From assembly GCF_001428505.1 (NCBI RefSeq), contig NZ_LMHU01000008.1:1-64000 (forward strand): a stretch of DNA of 64,000 nt, read 5' to 3'. The stretch's first letter is position 1. Each line of letters begins with the position of its first letter. Origin of the DNA: Terrabacter sp. Root181 (GTDB taxonomy: Bacteria > Actinomycetota > Actinomycetes > Actinomycetales > Dermatophilaceae). Below the pieces are notes generated by a model. That model had not been told where the DNA came from, did no database searches, and was given only the letters and a program-made list of their open reading frames with translations. Shown here piece by piece: positions 13,976 to 22,185 of the stretch. A program made the position numbers and the translations under genes.

Positions 13976-14779
13976 TCAGCGGCTCGTGCGGCGTGACTCG
14001 GCGGAGGCGTAGAGACAGATCGTAGCGGCCATGGCGAGGTTGAGCGACTCCGCATGACCGTGGATGGGCACACGGACGACGTCGTCACAGGCGTCGCGCA
14101 CCTCCTGCGGGAGACCCCATGCCTCGTTGCCCATGACCCACGCGTGCGCACCGGTCAGGTCGGCGTCGTGGAGCAGCGTCGTCCCCGCGCCGTCGGCGGC
14201 CAGCAGCCTCACCCCGTGCTGGCGCAGCGCCTCGAGGATCTCGGGGACGGATGCACCGAGGCTCACCGGCAGGTGCCAGAGCGAGCCGACGGTCGACCGG
14301 ACGACCTTGCTGTTGTAGACGTCGACGCTCGCGTCGCTGACGATGACGGCGTCAGCCCCGGCCGCGTCGGCACCCCGGATCACCGTGCCGGCGTTCCCGG
14401 GGTCGCGGACGTTCGTCAGGACACACACGAGCGCGTCGGGCGGAAGGTCCGCGAGGACGTCCTGCAGCGGCACGTCGAGGACCCGGCACACGGCAGCGAT
14501 CCCCTGCGGGGACTCCGTGTCACACATCGCGGCGAGGACCTCGGGCGTCACCTCGTGCACCCACAGCTGCGCGCCGCGGGCCGACTCGACGATGGCGGGA
14601 TGACGGTCGGCAGCCTCGGGCGTGACGTAGACGTCGCGGACGAGCTCTGGCCGGAACGCGACCGCCTCGCGGACCGCCTGGGGACCCTCGGCGAGGAACT
14701 CACCCGTGCGCGAACGCACCGAGCGCCGGGACAGCGCCCGTACCGCCTTGACCCGATCGGATCGGGGGTTGGTCAGCAC
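13976..14779 (-). CDS. SpoU/TrmH-family RNA 2'-O-methyltransferase
   Basis: SAM-dependent ribose methylation of tRNA or rRNA by a trefoil-knot SPOUT enzyme. The three SpoU motifs are clear: NVRDPGNAGTVIR, VMGNEAWGL and PIHGHAESLNLAMAATI near the C-terminus. An N-terminal substrate-binding domain (LSRRSVRSRTGEFLAEGPQ) precedes them. The GTG at 14779 gives 267 residues, normal for the family; upstream codons are shadow sequence. It lies directly behind rplT in a ribosome-related run, so an rRNA target is likely, but the exact nucleotide cannot be told from sequence. Confidence 0.92.
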   Translation of the reverse strand: MLTNPRSDRVKAVRALSRRSVRSRTGEFLAEGPQAVREAVAFRPELVRDVYVTPEAADRHPAIVESARGAQLWVHEVTPEVLAAMCDTESPQGIAAVCRVLDVPLQDVLADLPPDALVCVLTNVRDPGNAGTVIRGADAAGADAVIVSDASVDVYNSKVVRSTVGSLWHLPVSLGASVPEILEALRQHGVRLLAADGAGTTLLHDADLTGAHAWVMGNEAWGLPQEVRDACDDVVRVPIHGHAESLNLAMAATICLYASAESRRTSR

Positions 14780-14828
14780 GGGGGCGTCCCGGCGCTCGAG
14801 ATGCGTGTGTGTCGTCGGACGACGTCGC

Positions 14829-15230
14829 TCAGGCGGCGTCGCCGGCGACCTTCGCCTCGGCTGCGTTGACAGCGGCCGGGACGTTGGCGCGGGAGAGCTC
14901 CACGAGCGCGACGAAGGCCGGCGCGTCGTTGACGGCGAGGTCCGCGAGGATCTTGCGGTCGACCTCGACACCGGCGGCCTTGAGGCCCTGCATGAACCGG
15001 TTGTAGGTCATGCCGTTGGCGCGGGCCGCAGCGTTGATGCGCTGGATCCAGAGGCGACGGAAGTCACCCTTCCTGGCGCGACGGTCACGGTAGGCGTAAC
15101 CCAGCGAGTGGGTCACCTGCTCCTTGGCCTTGCGGTAGAGGCGCGACCGCTGTCCGCGGTAGCCGCTGGCGCGCTCGAGAACGACTCGACGCTTCTTCTG
15201 GGCGTTGACCGCCCGCTTCACGCGTGCCAC
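14829..15230 (-). CDS. rplT: 50S ribosomal protein L20
   Basis: Early-assembly 23S rRNA-binding protein. The start [15 protein letters not shown] and the [15 protein letters not shown] stretch are characteristic. It is 133 residues, slightly longer than the usual 117-130 because of an Ala-rich C-terminal end. It starts at GTG 15230 with AAGGAG about 9 bases upstream. It is the third gene of the infC-rpmI-rplT operon. Confidence 0.98.
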   Translation of the reverse strand: MARVKRAVNAQKKRRVVLERASGYRGQRSRLYRKAKEQVTHSLGYAYRDRRARKGDFRRLWIQRINAAARANGMTYNRFMQGLKAAGVEVDRKILADLAVNDAPAFVALVELSRANVPAAVNAAEAKVAGDAA

Positions 15231-15332
15231 GTGAATACTCCTTCTCTGCTTGGCGCAGTGCTTGCTGCTGCTGCTGCTGGCTTACCGGAGACCCGGCTGC
15301 TCAGCGAATCGCTGATGGGTGGGGGTCCCGGC

Positions 15333-15527
15333 TCACTTGCCGAGGAGCTTCTTGGCCTTCTTGGCGTCCGGCTTGGCGAGCTCGACGTCGTTCGCGATGG
15401 AACGCATCTTCTTGCTCGACTTGTGCTCGAGCAGGTGGCGACCGCCGGCCTGCTCGCGCATGACCTTGCCGGTGCCCGTGAGGCGGAAACGCTTCTTCGC
15501 ACCGCTGTGCGTCTTCATCTTCGGCAT
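15333..15527 (-). CDS. rpmI: 50S ribosomal protein L35
   Basis: Small basic ribosomal protein of 64 residues, beginning MPKMKTHSGAKKRFR and containing the conserved LLEHKSSKKMR. The ATG at 15527 has AAGGAGAT upstream at good spacing; in-frame codons further upstream belong to the intergenic region. It is co-transcribed with infC and rplT. Confidence 0.97.
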   Translation of the reverse strand: MPKMKTHSGAKKRFRLTGTGKVMREQAGGRHLLEHKSSKKMRSIANDVELAKPDAKKAKKLLGK

Positions 15528-15620
15528 GGGGGCCGATCTCCTTCGTGTTGCGTGCGTCAGTGGACGCACGTGGTGTGTCGTGCCGGGGGCTCTCGCCTCC
15601 GGCGGGTCACCGCCCGCCGA

Positions 15621-16265
15621 TCACTCGGCGGCGGCGGTGGCCTCGTCGGTCTGCGGGGCCTGGGCCTCCGGCTGCTCGCCGGACGCGGCCTGCTCGGCAG
15701 CAGGGCGCTGGTCGTGCTGCTCGCGGGAGCGACGCTGCTCGGCCTTGGCCTCCGCCTTCTTCTTGGTCGGGCCGATCACCATGATCATGTTGCGGCCGTC
15801 CTGCTTCGGGGCCGACTCGACGAAGCCGAGCTCGGCGATGTCCTCGGCGAGGCGCTCGAGCAGACGGCGGCCGAGCTCGGGTCGCGACTGTTCGCGACCG
15901 CGGAACATGATCGTCACCTTGACCTTGTCACCCGCCTTGAGGAACCGCTCGACGTGGCCCTTCTTGGTGCCGTAGTCGTGCGGGTCGATCTTCGGACGGA
16001 GCTTGATCTCCTTGATGACCGTGTTGACCTGGTTCTTGCGCGCTTCCCGTGCCTTCATGGCGGCTTCGTACTTGAACTTGCCGAAGTCCATGAGCTTGGC
16101 GACCGGCGGCTTGGCCATGGGGGCCACCTCGACGAGGTCGAGGTTCGCCTCCTCGGCCAGACGCAGCGCGTCCTCGACGCGGACGATGCCGACCTGCTCG
16201 CCGTTGGGGCCAACCAAGCGCACTTCCGGGACCCGGATGCGCTCGTTGATGCGAGGCTCGCTGAT
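15621..16265 (-). CDS. infC: Translation initiation factor IF-3 with an AUC start codon
   Basis: Binds the 30S subunit, blocks 50S joining and checks the start codon. The N domain [23 protein letters not shown] and the C domain ([33 protein letters not shown]) are complete. The full N-terminus is only obtained from ATC at 16265: AGGAG lies 6 bases before it and the frame then begins I-S-E-P-R-I-N, exactly the family start. The first ATG/GTG-type codon lies inside the domain. Rare AUU/AUC starts let IF-3 repress its own translation. The length is 214 residues, with an acidic Ala/Gln-rich C-terminal tail of about 40. Confidence 0.96.
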   Translation of the reverse strand: MSEPRINERIRVPEVRLVGPNGEQVGIVRVEDALRLAEEANLDLVEVAPMAKPPVAKLMDFGKFKYEAAMKAREARKNQVNTVIKEIKLRPKIDPHDYGTKKGHVERFLKAGDKVKVTIMFRGREQSRPELGRRLLERLAEDIAELGFVESAPKQDGRNMIMVIGPTKKKAEAKAEQRRSREQHDQRPAAEQAASGEQPEAQAPQTDEATAAAE

Positions 16266-16340
16266 GTGGTGCTCCTAAGTTCGATGAATGGTGTGACCAG
16301 ACGGGGTGGTGCCTGTCCTGCTGCGACCACAACGAGAAAA

Positions 16341-16368
16341 GGGCTCCCCGTGTGTGCACGAGGAGCCC
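16341..16368 (-). terminator. Terminator-type hairpin in front of infC
   Basis: On the minus strand a 12-pair stem (one G-U pair, loop CACA) is followed by TTTTCTCGTT, the only hairpin noticed here with a real T-run. It lies 76 bases upstream of the infC start and about 180 bases past the stop of the MFS gene. It could terminate MFS transcripts or act as an attenuator in the infC leader. Confidence 0.65.
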
Positions 16369-16376
16369 AAGGGTCG

Positions 16377-16405
16377 CGTATGCCGGACGGTCGCCGTCGC
16401 GTCAC
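16377..16405 (-). promoter_or_regulatory. Possible infC promoter
   Basis: GTGACG (16405-16400) and CATACG (16382-16377) are 17 bases apart on the minus strand. If used, the transcript would begin immediately before the hairpin at 16368-16341. The -10 is a weak match. Confidence 0.3.
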
Positions 16406-16546
16406 ACGGCTCGACGCGTGCGCCGCGGACGGCACCCGGTCGAGCAGACCTTGACCCGGCGACCGTGAGGTCGACGCGGGTGGAAGCGAGCTTCTCTTGC
16501 ACGTCGTCACCGCCTCCGCCGGAGCGGAAGCATGGGTGACGGCTGG

Positions 16547-17869
16547 TCAGTGCTCCATGCTAGCAGCCGCGACGCCGTGCTCCGAATCGGTGGCGGCCGC
16601 CCGGGCGGTCGCCCTCCGGCTCGTGCGCGAGCCGACGAGCCCGGCGGCGGCGACGAGGACCCCGAGGGCCGACACGACGATGAACCCCCACTGCCAGCCG
16701 CCCTGGTCGATCGCGAACCCGGCCACGGGGGCACCGACGGCCGAGCCCGCAGTCATGGCCGAGCCGTGCCACCCCATCATCTCGCCGCGGAACCGCTCGG
16801 GCACGTGACGGCTCAGCTGCTCGACCGTGGCCGTGATGGTCGGGGCGCAGAGGAAGCCGGAGACGGTGACGAGAACGGCGAAGCTGGGCACACCGACCGC
16901 GAGCGCGACGGGGGCCGTGGTGGCCGCGAGGCCGCCGAGCAGCCAGAACACCGAGAAGGAGCGGTGCCAGGCGCCGTAGACGATGCCGCCGACGAGCGAC
17001 CCGGCACCCCAGAGCGCGAGGACCCACCCGATCGAGCCGGTGGCCTCGAAGGACCGCAGGGCGGCGACGATGGACACGTCGGTGCCGCTGAGGACGAGCG
17101 TCGAGCAGGCGGCGGCGAGGTAGACGGCCGCGACGGGGACGGTGATGAAGCCGCGGATCGCACGGCTGGGTGCGGCGTCGCCCGGGACGGCCGGCGCCGC
17201 GATCGCCTCGGCCCGGGCGGCCTCACCGTGCTCGTCGCCGGCGACCGGATCGCCCGCCGACTCTCCATTGGAGTCACCCTCGCCGGGGTCCGACGTCAGC
17301 CTGGGGTTGACGACCCACAGCACGAATCCCGCTGCGACGGAGGTGAGCTCGCACACGAGCAGGGCCCAGGCCGTGTCCCATGACGTCGCGAGCCACACGC
17401 CGATGGCGGGACCGGCCATGAACGACAGCTCGGTCGCCGACGAGTCGAGGGAGAGGGCCGTGCGGCGCTGCTCGCTCGGCACCGAGCGGATGATGACCTG
17501 CCGCAGGATCGAGAAGGTCGGGACGACGAAGAGCCCTGCGAGCGCCGCGAACCCGATGAGCGGTGCATAGCCCACCCAGGGGGCGATCGACCAGCACACG
17601 ACCTGCACGACGAGCGAGGGGCCGACCGTGCGGCGCAGGCCGATGCGGTCGAGCAGCCGGCCGCGCCACGGGCCCGAGACGGCGACGGCGACGGTCGACG
17701 CCGCCGTGACCAGGCCGGCCGCGCCGTAGCTGCGCCCGAGCGTGGACACGACGTGGAGGGTGAGGATCACGCCGCCCGCCCACATGGGGACGCGGATGAG
17801 GAAGCCGAGCAGCAGCGCGGTGCGCGTGTCCCGGTTGGCCAGCACCGGCCGGTAGGCCCCCAGATCCAT
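16547..17869 (-). CDS. Major facilitator superfamily transporter
   Basis: About 12 predicted membrane helices in two halves, split by a long hydrophilic, acidic loop near residues 195-240 (GEGDSNGESAGDPVAGDEHGE region). The RIGLRR motif between helices 2 and 3 resembles the MFS A-motif. An enterobactin/multidrug exporter-like fold is likely, but no substrate can be assigned. The length of 440 residues is normal and it starts at ATG 17869. It stands alone, upstream of infC on the same strand and divergent from the EF-G-like gene. Confidence 0.85.
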   Translation of the reverse strand: MDLGAYRPVLANRDTRTALLLGFLIRVPMWAGGVILTLHVVSTLGRSYGAAGLVTAASTVAVAVSGPWRGRLLDRIGLRRTVGPSLVVQVVCWSIAPWVGYAPLIGFAALAGLFVVPTFSILRQVIIRSVPSEQRRTALSLDSSATELSFMAGPAIGVWLATSWDTAWALLVCELTSVAAGFVLWVVNPRLTSDPGEGDSNGESAGDPVAGDEHGEAARAEAIAAPAVPGDAAPSRAIRGFITVPVAAVYLAAACSTLVLSGTDVSIVAALRSFEATGSIGWVLALWGAGSLVGGIVYGAWHRSFSVFWLLGGLAATTAPVALAVGVPSFAVLVTVSGFLCAPTITATVEQLSRHVPERFRGEMMGWHGSAMTAGSAVGAPVAGFAIDQGGWQWGFIVVSALGVLVAAAGLVGSRTSRRATARAAATDSEHGVAAASMEH

Positions 17870-17992
17870 GGCGCCAGCCTGTCATCCCCCACCGACGGTG
17901 CGCACGCGGGTTTGTCGGCTCGACCGGGGGCGTGGCAGGCGGCATACGTCCGGGGTCTTGTGAGCGTTGGGAGACAGGTGAAGGGTGGGGGC

Positions 17993-20059
17993 ATGGCAAA
18001 GACGCCCGGCAGATCAGATCTTCCTGCGGCCCCCAACCCCGCCTCGCCGCAGGACATCCGCAACGTCGTGCTGGTCGGACCCGGCGGGGCCGGAAAGACC
18101 GCACTCTTCGAGGCGCTCGTCGCAGCGCGCGTCCCCGGTCAGCGCACCAGCACCGGCGACCACGTGCGCACGACGACCCTCACGGCCGCGTCCTTCGACT
18201 CCGGCCCGGTCACCCTCAACCTCCTCGACACGCCCGGCTACCCCGACTTCGTCGGCGACCTCCGTGCCGGCCTGCGGGCCGCCGACGCCGCCGTCTTCGT
18301 CGTCTCGGGCGCCGACGACATCGACCGGCCCGTCTCGCTGCTCTGGCGCGAGTGCGCGGCGGTCGGCATGCCCCGCGCCGTCGTCGTGACCCACCTCGAC
18401 CAGCCGCGCGCCGACTTCGGGGCGACCGTCGAGACGTGTCGCCGCACGTTCGGTGACGCCCGGGCCACGCACTGGCCGGTCGTCGAGAACGGCTCCGTCA
18501 CCGGCGTCGTCGGCCTCCTCACCGGCGAGACGTCCGAGGAGCACGAGGACGCCCGCTCCGCCCTCATCGAGTCCGTCATCGAGGAGTCCGAGGACGCGAC
18601 CCTGCTCGACCGCTACCTCGAGGGCGAGACGATCGACACCGAGTCGCTGCTCGGCGACCTGCGCACCGCGATCGCGCAGGGCACCTTCTTCCCCATCGTC
18701 CCGGTGTCCCCGCTCACCGGCGCCGGGGTCGAGGAGCTGCTCGCGATGGTCGAGCAGGCGTTCCCCGACCCGACCGTGCACCCGCTCCCGGCCATCGCCT
18801 CGCCCGTCGGCGGGGCCGTCAATGGCGTCGCGTGCGACCCGTCCCAGCCGCTCGTGGCCGAGGTCGTCCGCACGACGACCGACCCCTACGTCGGCCGCCT
18901 GTCCCTCGTGCGCGTCTTCTCCGGGACGCTCCGGGTCGACGAGACCGTGCACGTGTCCGGACACCTCGGCGACTTCGTCGGGCACGAGGTCGCCGGGCAC
19001 CCGGCGCACGACGACGACGAGCGCGTCGGGCCGCTCGCGTCGCCCTTCGTCGAGACGCACCGTCCCCGGGGCACCGCCATCGCCGGTGACCTGGTACTCG
19101 TGACCAAGCTGACCCGGGCCGAGACCTCCGACACCCTCTCCTCGGTCGACCGTCCCGCCGTCGTCGCGCCCTGGCTGCTGCCCGAGCCGCAGCTGCCGGT
19201 CGCGATCCGGGCCGCGACGAAGTCCGACGACGACAAGCTCGGCGGCGCCCTGCAGCGCCTCGTCGCCGAGGACGTGACGATGCGCATGGAGCACTCCCAC
19301 GAGACCGACCAGGTGGTGCTCTGGACCATGGGCCAGGCCCACGTCGACGACCTCATCGGCCAGCTCGCCGAGCGCTACGGCGTCACCGTGACGGCGGAGC
19401 CCTACCGCACCTCGCTGCGCGAGACGTTCGTCCGGCGCTGCTCGGTGCAGGGTCGACACGTCAAGCAGTCGGGCGGCCACGGGCAGTATGCCGTGTGCTC
19501 GATCGAGATCGAGCCACTCCCCCGCGGGTCGGGCTTCGAGTTCGTCGACAAGGTCGTCGGCGGCTCGGTGCCTCGCCAGTTCATCCCGTCCGTCGAGAAG
19601 GGTGCCCGGCTCCAGCTCGAGAAGGGACTGCTCACCGGCCACCCGGTCGTCGACGTGCGCGTCACGCTCACGGACGGCAAGTCGCACTCGGTCGACTCCT
19701 CCGACGTCGCGTTCCAGACAGCGGCGGCGCTGGCCCTCAAGGAGGCCGCGAACGCCTCGACGATGGCGCTGCTCGAGCCGATCGACCGCGTCGACATCAC
19801 CATCGCCGACGAGTACCTCGGTGCTGTCATGTCCGACCTGCGCGGACGTCGGGGGCAGGTGCTCGGCACCGAGCCGGCCGACGGGATGGGGCCCGAGGGC
19901 GGCTGGACGGTCGTGCACGCGGAGGTGCCGCAGTCCGAGCTGTCGCGCTACCCCATCGACCTGCGGTCCGTGTCGCACGGCACCGGGTCCTTCGTGCGCG
20001 AGCCGCTGCGCCATGACCTGCTGCCGGCCGACAAGGCCAAGGAGCTGCTCGGGGGCTGA
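17993..20059 (+). CDS. Elongation factor G-like GTPase (EF-G2 type)
   Basis: A paralogue of EF-G with the full five-domain plan in 688 residues, but not the housekeeping copy. G1 is GPGGAGKT (29-36) instead of the usual AHVDAGKT, G3 is DTPGYPDF (79-86), and G4 reads THLD (133-136) where NKxD is expected, so guanine recognition is probably altered. Switch I lacks the RGIT signature. Domain IV contains VKQSGGHGQYAVC and the C-terminus SHGTGSF. Such EF-G2 proteins occur in many actinobacteria; their role is not settled. The ATG at 17993 was chosen to begin just before the GTPase domain; the preceding GGGTGGGGG is a weak ribosome binding site. It ends in a strong terminator. Confidence 0.9.
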   Translation: MAKTPGRSDLPAAPNPASPQDIRNVVLVGPGGAGKTALFEALVAARVPGQRTSTGDHVRTTTLTAASFDSGPVTLNLLDTPGYPDFVGDLRAGLRAADAAVFVVSGADDIDRPVSLLWRECAAVGMPRAVVVTHLDQPRADFGATVETCRRTFGDARATHWPVVENGSVTGVVGLLTGETSEEHEDARSALIESVIEESEDATLLDRYLEGETIDTESLLGDLRTAIAQGTFFPIVPVSPLTGAGVEELLAMVEQAFPDPTVHPLPAIASPVGGAVNGVACDPSQPLVAEVVRTTTDPYVGRLSLVRVFSGTLRVDETVHVSGHLGDFVGHEVAGHPAHDDDERVGPLASPFVETHRPRGTAIAGDLVLVTKLTRAETSDTLSSVDRPAVVAPWLLPEPQLPVAIRAATKSDDDKLGGALQRLVAEDVTMRMEHSHETDQVVLWTMGQAHVDDLIGQLAERYGVTVTAEPYRTSLRETFVRRCSVQGRHVKQSGGHGQYAVCSIEIEPLPRGSGFEFVDKVVGGSVPRQFIPSVEKGARLQLEKGLLTGHPVVDVRVTLTDGKSHSVDSSDVAFQTAAALALKEAANASTMALLEPIDRVDITIADEYLGAVMSDLRGRRGQVLGTEPADGMGPEGGWTVVHAEVPQSELSRYPIDLRSVSHGTGSFVREPLRHDLLPADKAKELLGG

Positions 20060-20073
20060 CCGCCGGGACCACG

Positions 20074-20109
20074 ACGAGGGGGCGGGCGCCGTGGCGCCCG
20101 CCCCCTCGT
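20074..20109. terminator. Strong bidirectional stem-loop between EF-G2-like and oxidoreductase genes
   Basis: Perfect 17-base arms (20074-20090 and 20093-20109) with a 2-base centre, located between two convergent genes, 15 bases after the plus-strand stop and 30 bases from the minus-strand stop. No T-run. Confidence 0.75.
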
Positions 20110-20138
20110 GCTGTCCTCACCCGCCCTCGTCGGGGGGC

Positions 20139-21140
20139 TCAGAGGCGGACGACCATCTTGCCGACGTTCTCGCCTCGTAGGACGCCGAGGAAGGCGTCGA
20201 CCGCGTGGTCGATCCCGTCAGCGAAGGTCTCGCGGGAGGTCAGCGTGCCGTCCGCGATCCAGCCGGACGCCCGCTGGGCATACTCGCCCGCGAGGTCCCA
20301 GTGGTCGCCGACGAGGAAGCCCGTGATGGTGCCTCGCGTCTGGATCAGGCGCGCGAGGTTGCGCGGGCCGGGGGCGGGCTCGGTGTTGTTGTAGACCGAG
20401 ATGGCGCCGCAGACCGCGATGCGTCCGCCGAGTCGCAGCGACCCGATCGCGGCCTCGAGGTGGTCGCCACCGACGTTGTCGAAGTAGACGTCGATGCCGT
20501 CCGGGGCGGCCTCGCGCAGCAGGTCGGAGACGCGTCCGTCCTTGTAGTTGAACGCCGCGTCGAAGCCCAGGTCGTCGATGAGGTGGCGGACCTTCTCGTC
20601 GGAGCCCGCGCTGCCGATGACGCGGCTCGCACCGAGCGCCCTGGCCACCTGGCCGACGACGCTGCCCACGGCTCCGGCGGCGCCGGACACGAACACGACG
20701 TCACCTTCCTTGAGCCCGGCGACGCGGGTCAGGCCGGCGTATGCCGTCAGGCCGGTCATGCCGAGCACGCCGAGGTAGGCGGACGCGGGGGCGACCGACG
20801 TGTCGACGACACGGACACCGGAGGCGTCGACGACGGCCTCCTCGCGCCAGCCCAGACCGTGCAGCACGTGGTCGCCCACGGCGACACCGTCGGCCCTGGA
20901 CTCGGTGACCACGCCCACGGCGCCGCCGTGCATGGCCTCGCCGAGCGCGTACGGCTCGGCATACGACTTGGCGTCGCTCATGCGACCCCGCATGTAGGGG
21001 TCGACCGACATGACCTCGTTGCGCACGCGGACCTGGCCGTCGGCCAGGTCGACGGGTGCGCTCTCGACGAGCTCGAAGTCGTCGTGGGTGGGCCAGCCGA
21101 CGGGGCGGCTCTTGAGCTGGACCTCACGGGTGGTGGTCAT
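20139..21140 (-). CDS. Zinc-independent NADPH-dependent oxidoreductase (MDR superfamily)
   Basis: Medium-chain reductase of the leukotriene B4 dehydrogenase / curcumin reductase-like group, acting on alpha,beta-unsaturated ketones or aldehydes. The N-terminus MTTTREVQLKSRPVGWPTHDDFEL and VDPYMRGRM are typical of this subfamily. The dinucleotide site is FVSGAAGAVGSVVGQVA (GxxGxxG), and no zinc-binding cysteines are present. The length is 333 residues. The ATG at 21140 has AAGGAG about 6 bases upstream. Its place next to ohr suggests a role in detoxifying reactive carbonyls, which is inference from neighbourhood. Confidence 0.9.
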   Translation of the reverse strand: MTTTREVQLKSRPVGWPTHDDFELVESAPVDLADGQVRVRNEVMSVDPYMRGRMSDAKSYAEPYALGEAMHGGAVGVVTESRADGVAVGDHVLHGLGWREEAVVDASGVRVVDTSVAPASAYLGVLGMTGLTAYAGLTRVAGLKEGDVVFVSGAAGAVGSVVGQVARALGASRVIGSAGSDEKVRHLIDDLGFDAAFNYKDGRVSDLLREAAPDGIDVYFDNVGGDHLEAAIGSLRLGGRIAVCGAISVYNNTEPAPGPRNLARLIQTRGTITGFLVGDHWDLAGEYAQRASGWIADGTLTSRETFADGIDHAVDAFLGVLRGENVGKMVVRL

Positions 21141-21205
21141 CGGGTCTCCTTCGGGGGCAGGGGTTTCCGGGGGGGTGCGGCGGGGACCGCGTGAGGTGCC
21201 GACAC

Positions 21206-21634
21206 TCAGTCGACGAGGATCTCGACGGGGACGTTGCCGCGCGTGGCGTTGGAGTAGGGGCACACCTGGTGCGCGGTGTCGACGAGCTCACGGCCGAGCT
21301 GCGGGTCGATGCCCTCGGGCAGCTCGACGTGGAGCACGACCCCGAGGCCGAAGCCGGTGGTCGACGATCCCGAGAGGCTGACGTCCGCGGTCACGGCGAC
21401 GTCGAAGTCCTCGACCCGACGCTTGCGCGCGACGATCCCGAGGGCGCTCGCGAAGCACGCGGCATACCCGGCCGCGAAGAGCTGCTCGGGGTTGGTGCCC
21501 TCCCCGCTGCCGCCGAGCTCGCGCGGGGCGGCGAGCATGACGTCGAGGCCACCGTCGGAGGTGACGGCGCGGCCCTCACGTCCTGAGGCGGTGGCCGAGG
21601 CGACGTACTGGGCGGTCTGGGTGGTGGTGGTCAT
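21206..21634 (-). CDS. ohr: Organic hydroperoxide resistance protein (Ohr)
   Basis: Thiol peroxidase that reduces organic hydroperoxides using a reactive cysteine pair. The OsmC/Ohr fold is visible with the catalytic Cys60 in AAGYAACFASAL and the resolving Cys125 in HQVCPYSNATRGN. The 142 residues and the start at ATG 21634, with AAGGAG upstream, are standard. It is transcribed divergently from a MarR-type OhrR across a 59-base gap with an inverted repeat, the classical arrangement for peroxide-induced expression. Confidence 0.95.
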   Translation of the reverse strand: MTTTTQTAQYVASATASGREGRAVTSDGGLDVMLAAPRELGGSGEGTNPEQLFAAGYAACFASALGIVARKRRVEDFDVAVTADVSLSGSSTTGFGLGVVLHVELPEGIDPQLGRELVDTAHQVCPYSNATRGNVPVEILVD

Positions 21635-21654
21635 CGAGGCTCCTTGTATTGCCA

Positions 21655-21667
21655 ACAATTAGATTGT
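21655..21667. promoter_or_regulatory. Putative OhrR operator between ohr and ohrR
   Basis: Perfect inverted repeat ACAAT-TAG-ATTGT in the AT-rich 59-base divergent region, partly overlapped by a second near-palindrome (ATTGTGCGCAAT). The AT-rich half-sites resemble known OhrR boxes. Likely promoter parts flank it: TTGCGC/AATACA, 17 bases apart, toward ohr, and GATAGT or TACGCT toward ohrR. Confidence 0.6.
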
Positions 21668-21693
21668 GCGCAATTTGATAGTACGCTTGGGTC

Positions 21694-22155
21694 ATGAGCC
21701 CGTCCAGTTCGACCTCGGCCGCCTCGAGCCCGCTCAGTCTCGAGCAGCAGATCTGCTACGCCATGCACACGACCGTGCGGGCCTTCGACGCCGTCTACCG
21801 CGAGCTGCTCTCCGAGCACGGCCTCTCCTACCCCCAGTACATCGCGCTCATGGGCGTCGCCGAGCACGGGCCGCTCACGGTCAGCCGGCTCGGCGAGCTC
21901 ATGCGCCTCGACTCGGGGACGCTCTCCCCGCTGCTCAAGCGGATGGAGGCGGCCGGGCTCGTGGCGCGCACTCGCGACCCCGAGGACGAGCGGCGGGTCC
22001 TCGTGTCAGCGACCGCCGCCGGACGCGACCGCATCGGCGCCCTGGGCGACGTGCCCCACCAGATCGCGGTCCGAAGCGGCCTCTCGCGGCGGGAGCTGGT
22101 CGACCTCCACCGCACGCTGCGCCAGGTCACCGAACGTCTCGACACCGGCGCCTGA
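21694..22155 (+). CDS. ohrR: MarR-family peroxide sensor OhrR
   Basis: One-cysteine or two-cysteine winged-helix repressor that releases DNA when oxidised by organic hydroperoxides. The sensing cysteine is in LEQQICYAMH (Cys21), followed by the tyrosine-bearing VYRELLSEHGLSYPQY, the recognition helix region LGELMRLDSGTLSPLLKRM and the wing DPEDERRV. The length of 153 residues is normal. It starts at ATG 21694, and a TACGCT hexamer 6 bases upstream may make it leaderless. Together with ohr it forms a self-contained sensor/enzyme pair. Confidence 0.92.
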   Translation: MSPSSSTSAASSPLSLEQQICYAMHTTVRAFDAVYRELLSEHGLSYPQYIALMGVAEHGPLTVSRLGELMRLDSGTLSPLLKRMEAAGLVARTRDPEDERRVLVSATAAGRDRIGALGDVPHQIAVRSGLSRRELVDLHRTLRQVTERLDTGA

Positions 22156-22185
22156 GCCCGGTCACGTCGCGATCGTCGGCCTGCC

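Noticed and set aside
15328-15338. Possible frameshift at the end of rpmI
   Set aside because: The L35 protein ends normally (KKAKKLLGK) at 64 residues.
18014-20014. 666-codon minus-strand frame opposite the EF-G-like gene
   Set aside because: Antisense shadow with no recognisable domain and no ribosome binding site.
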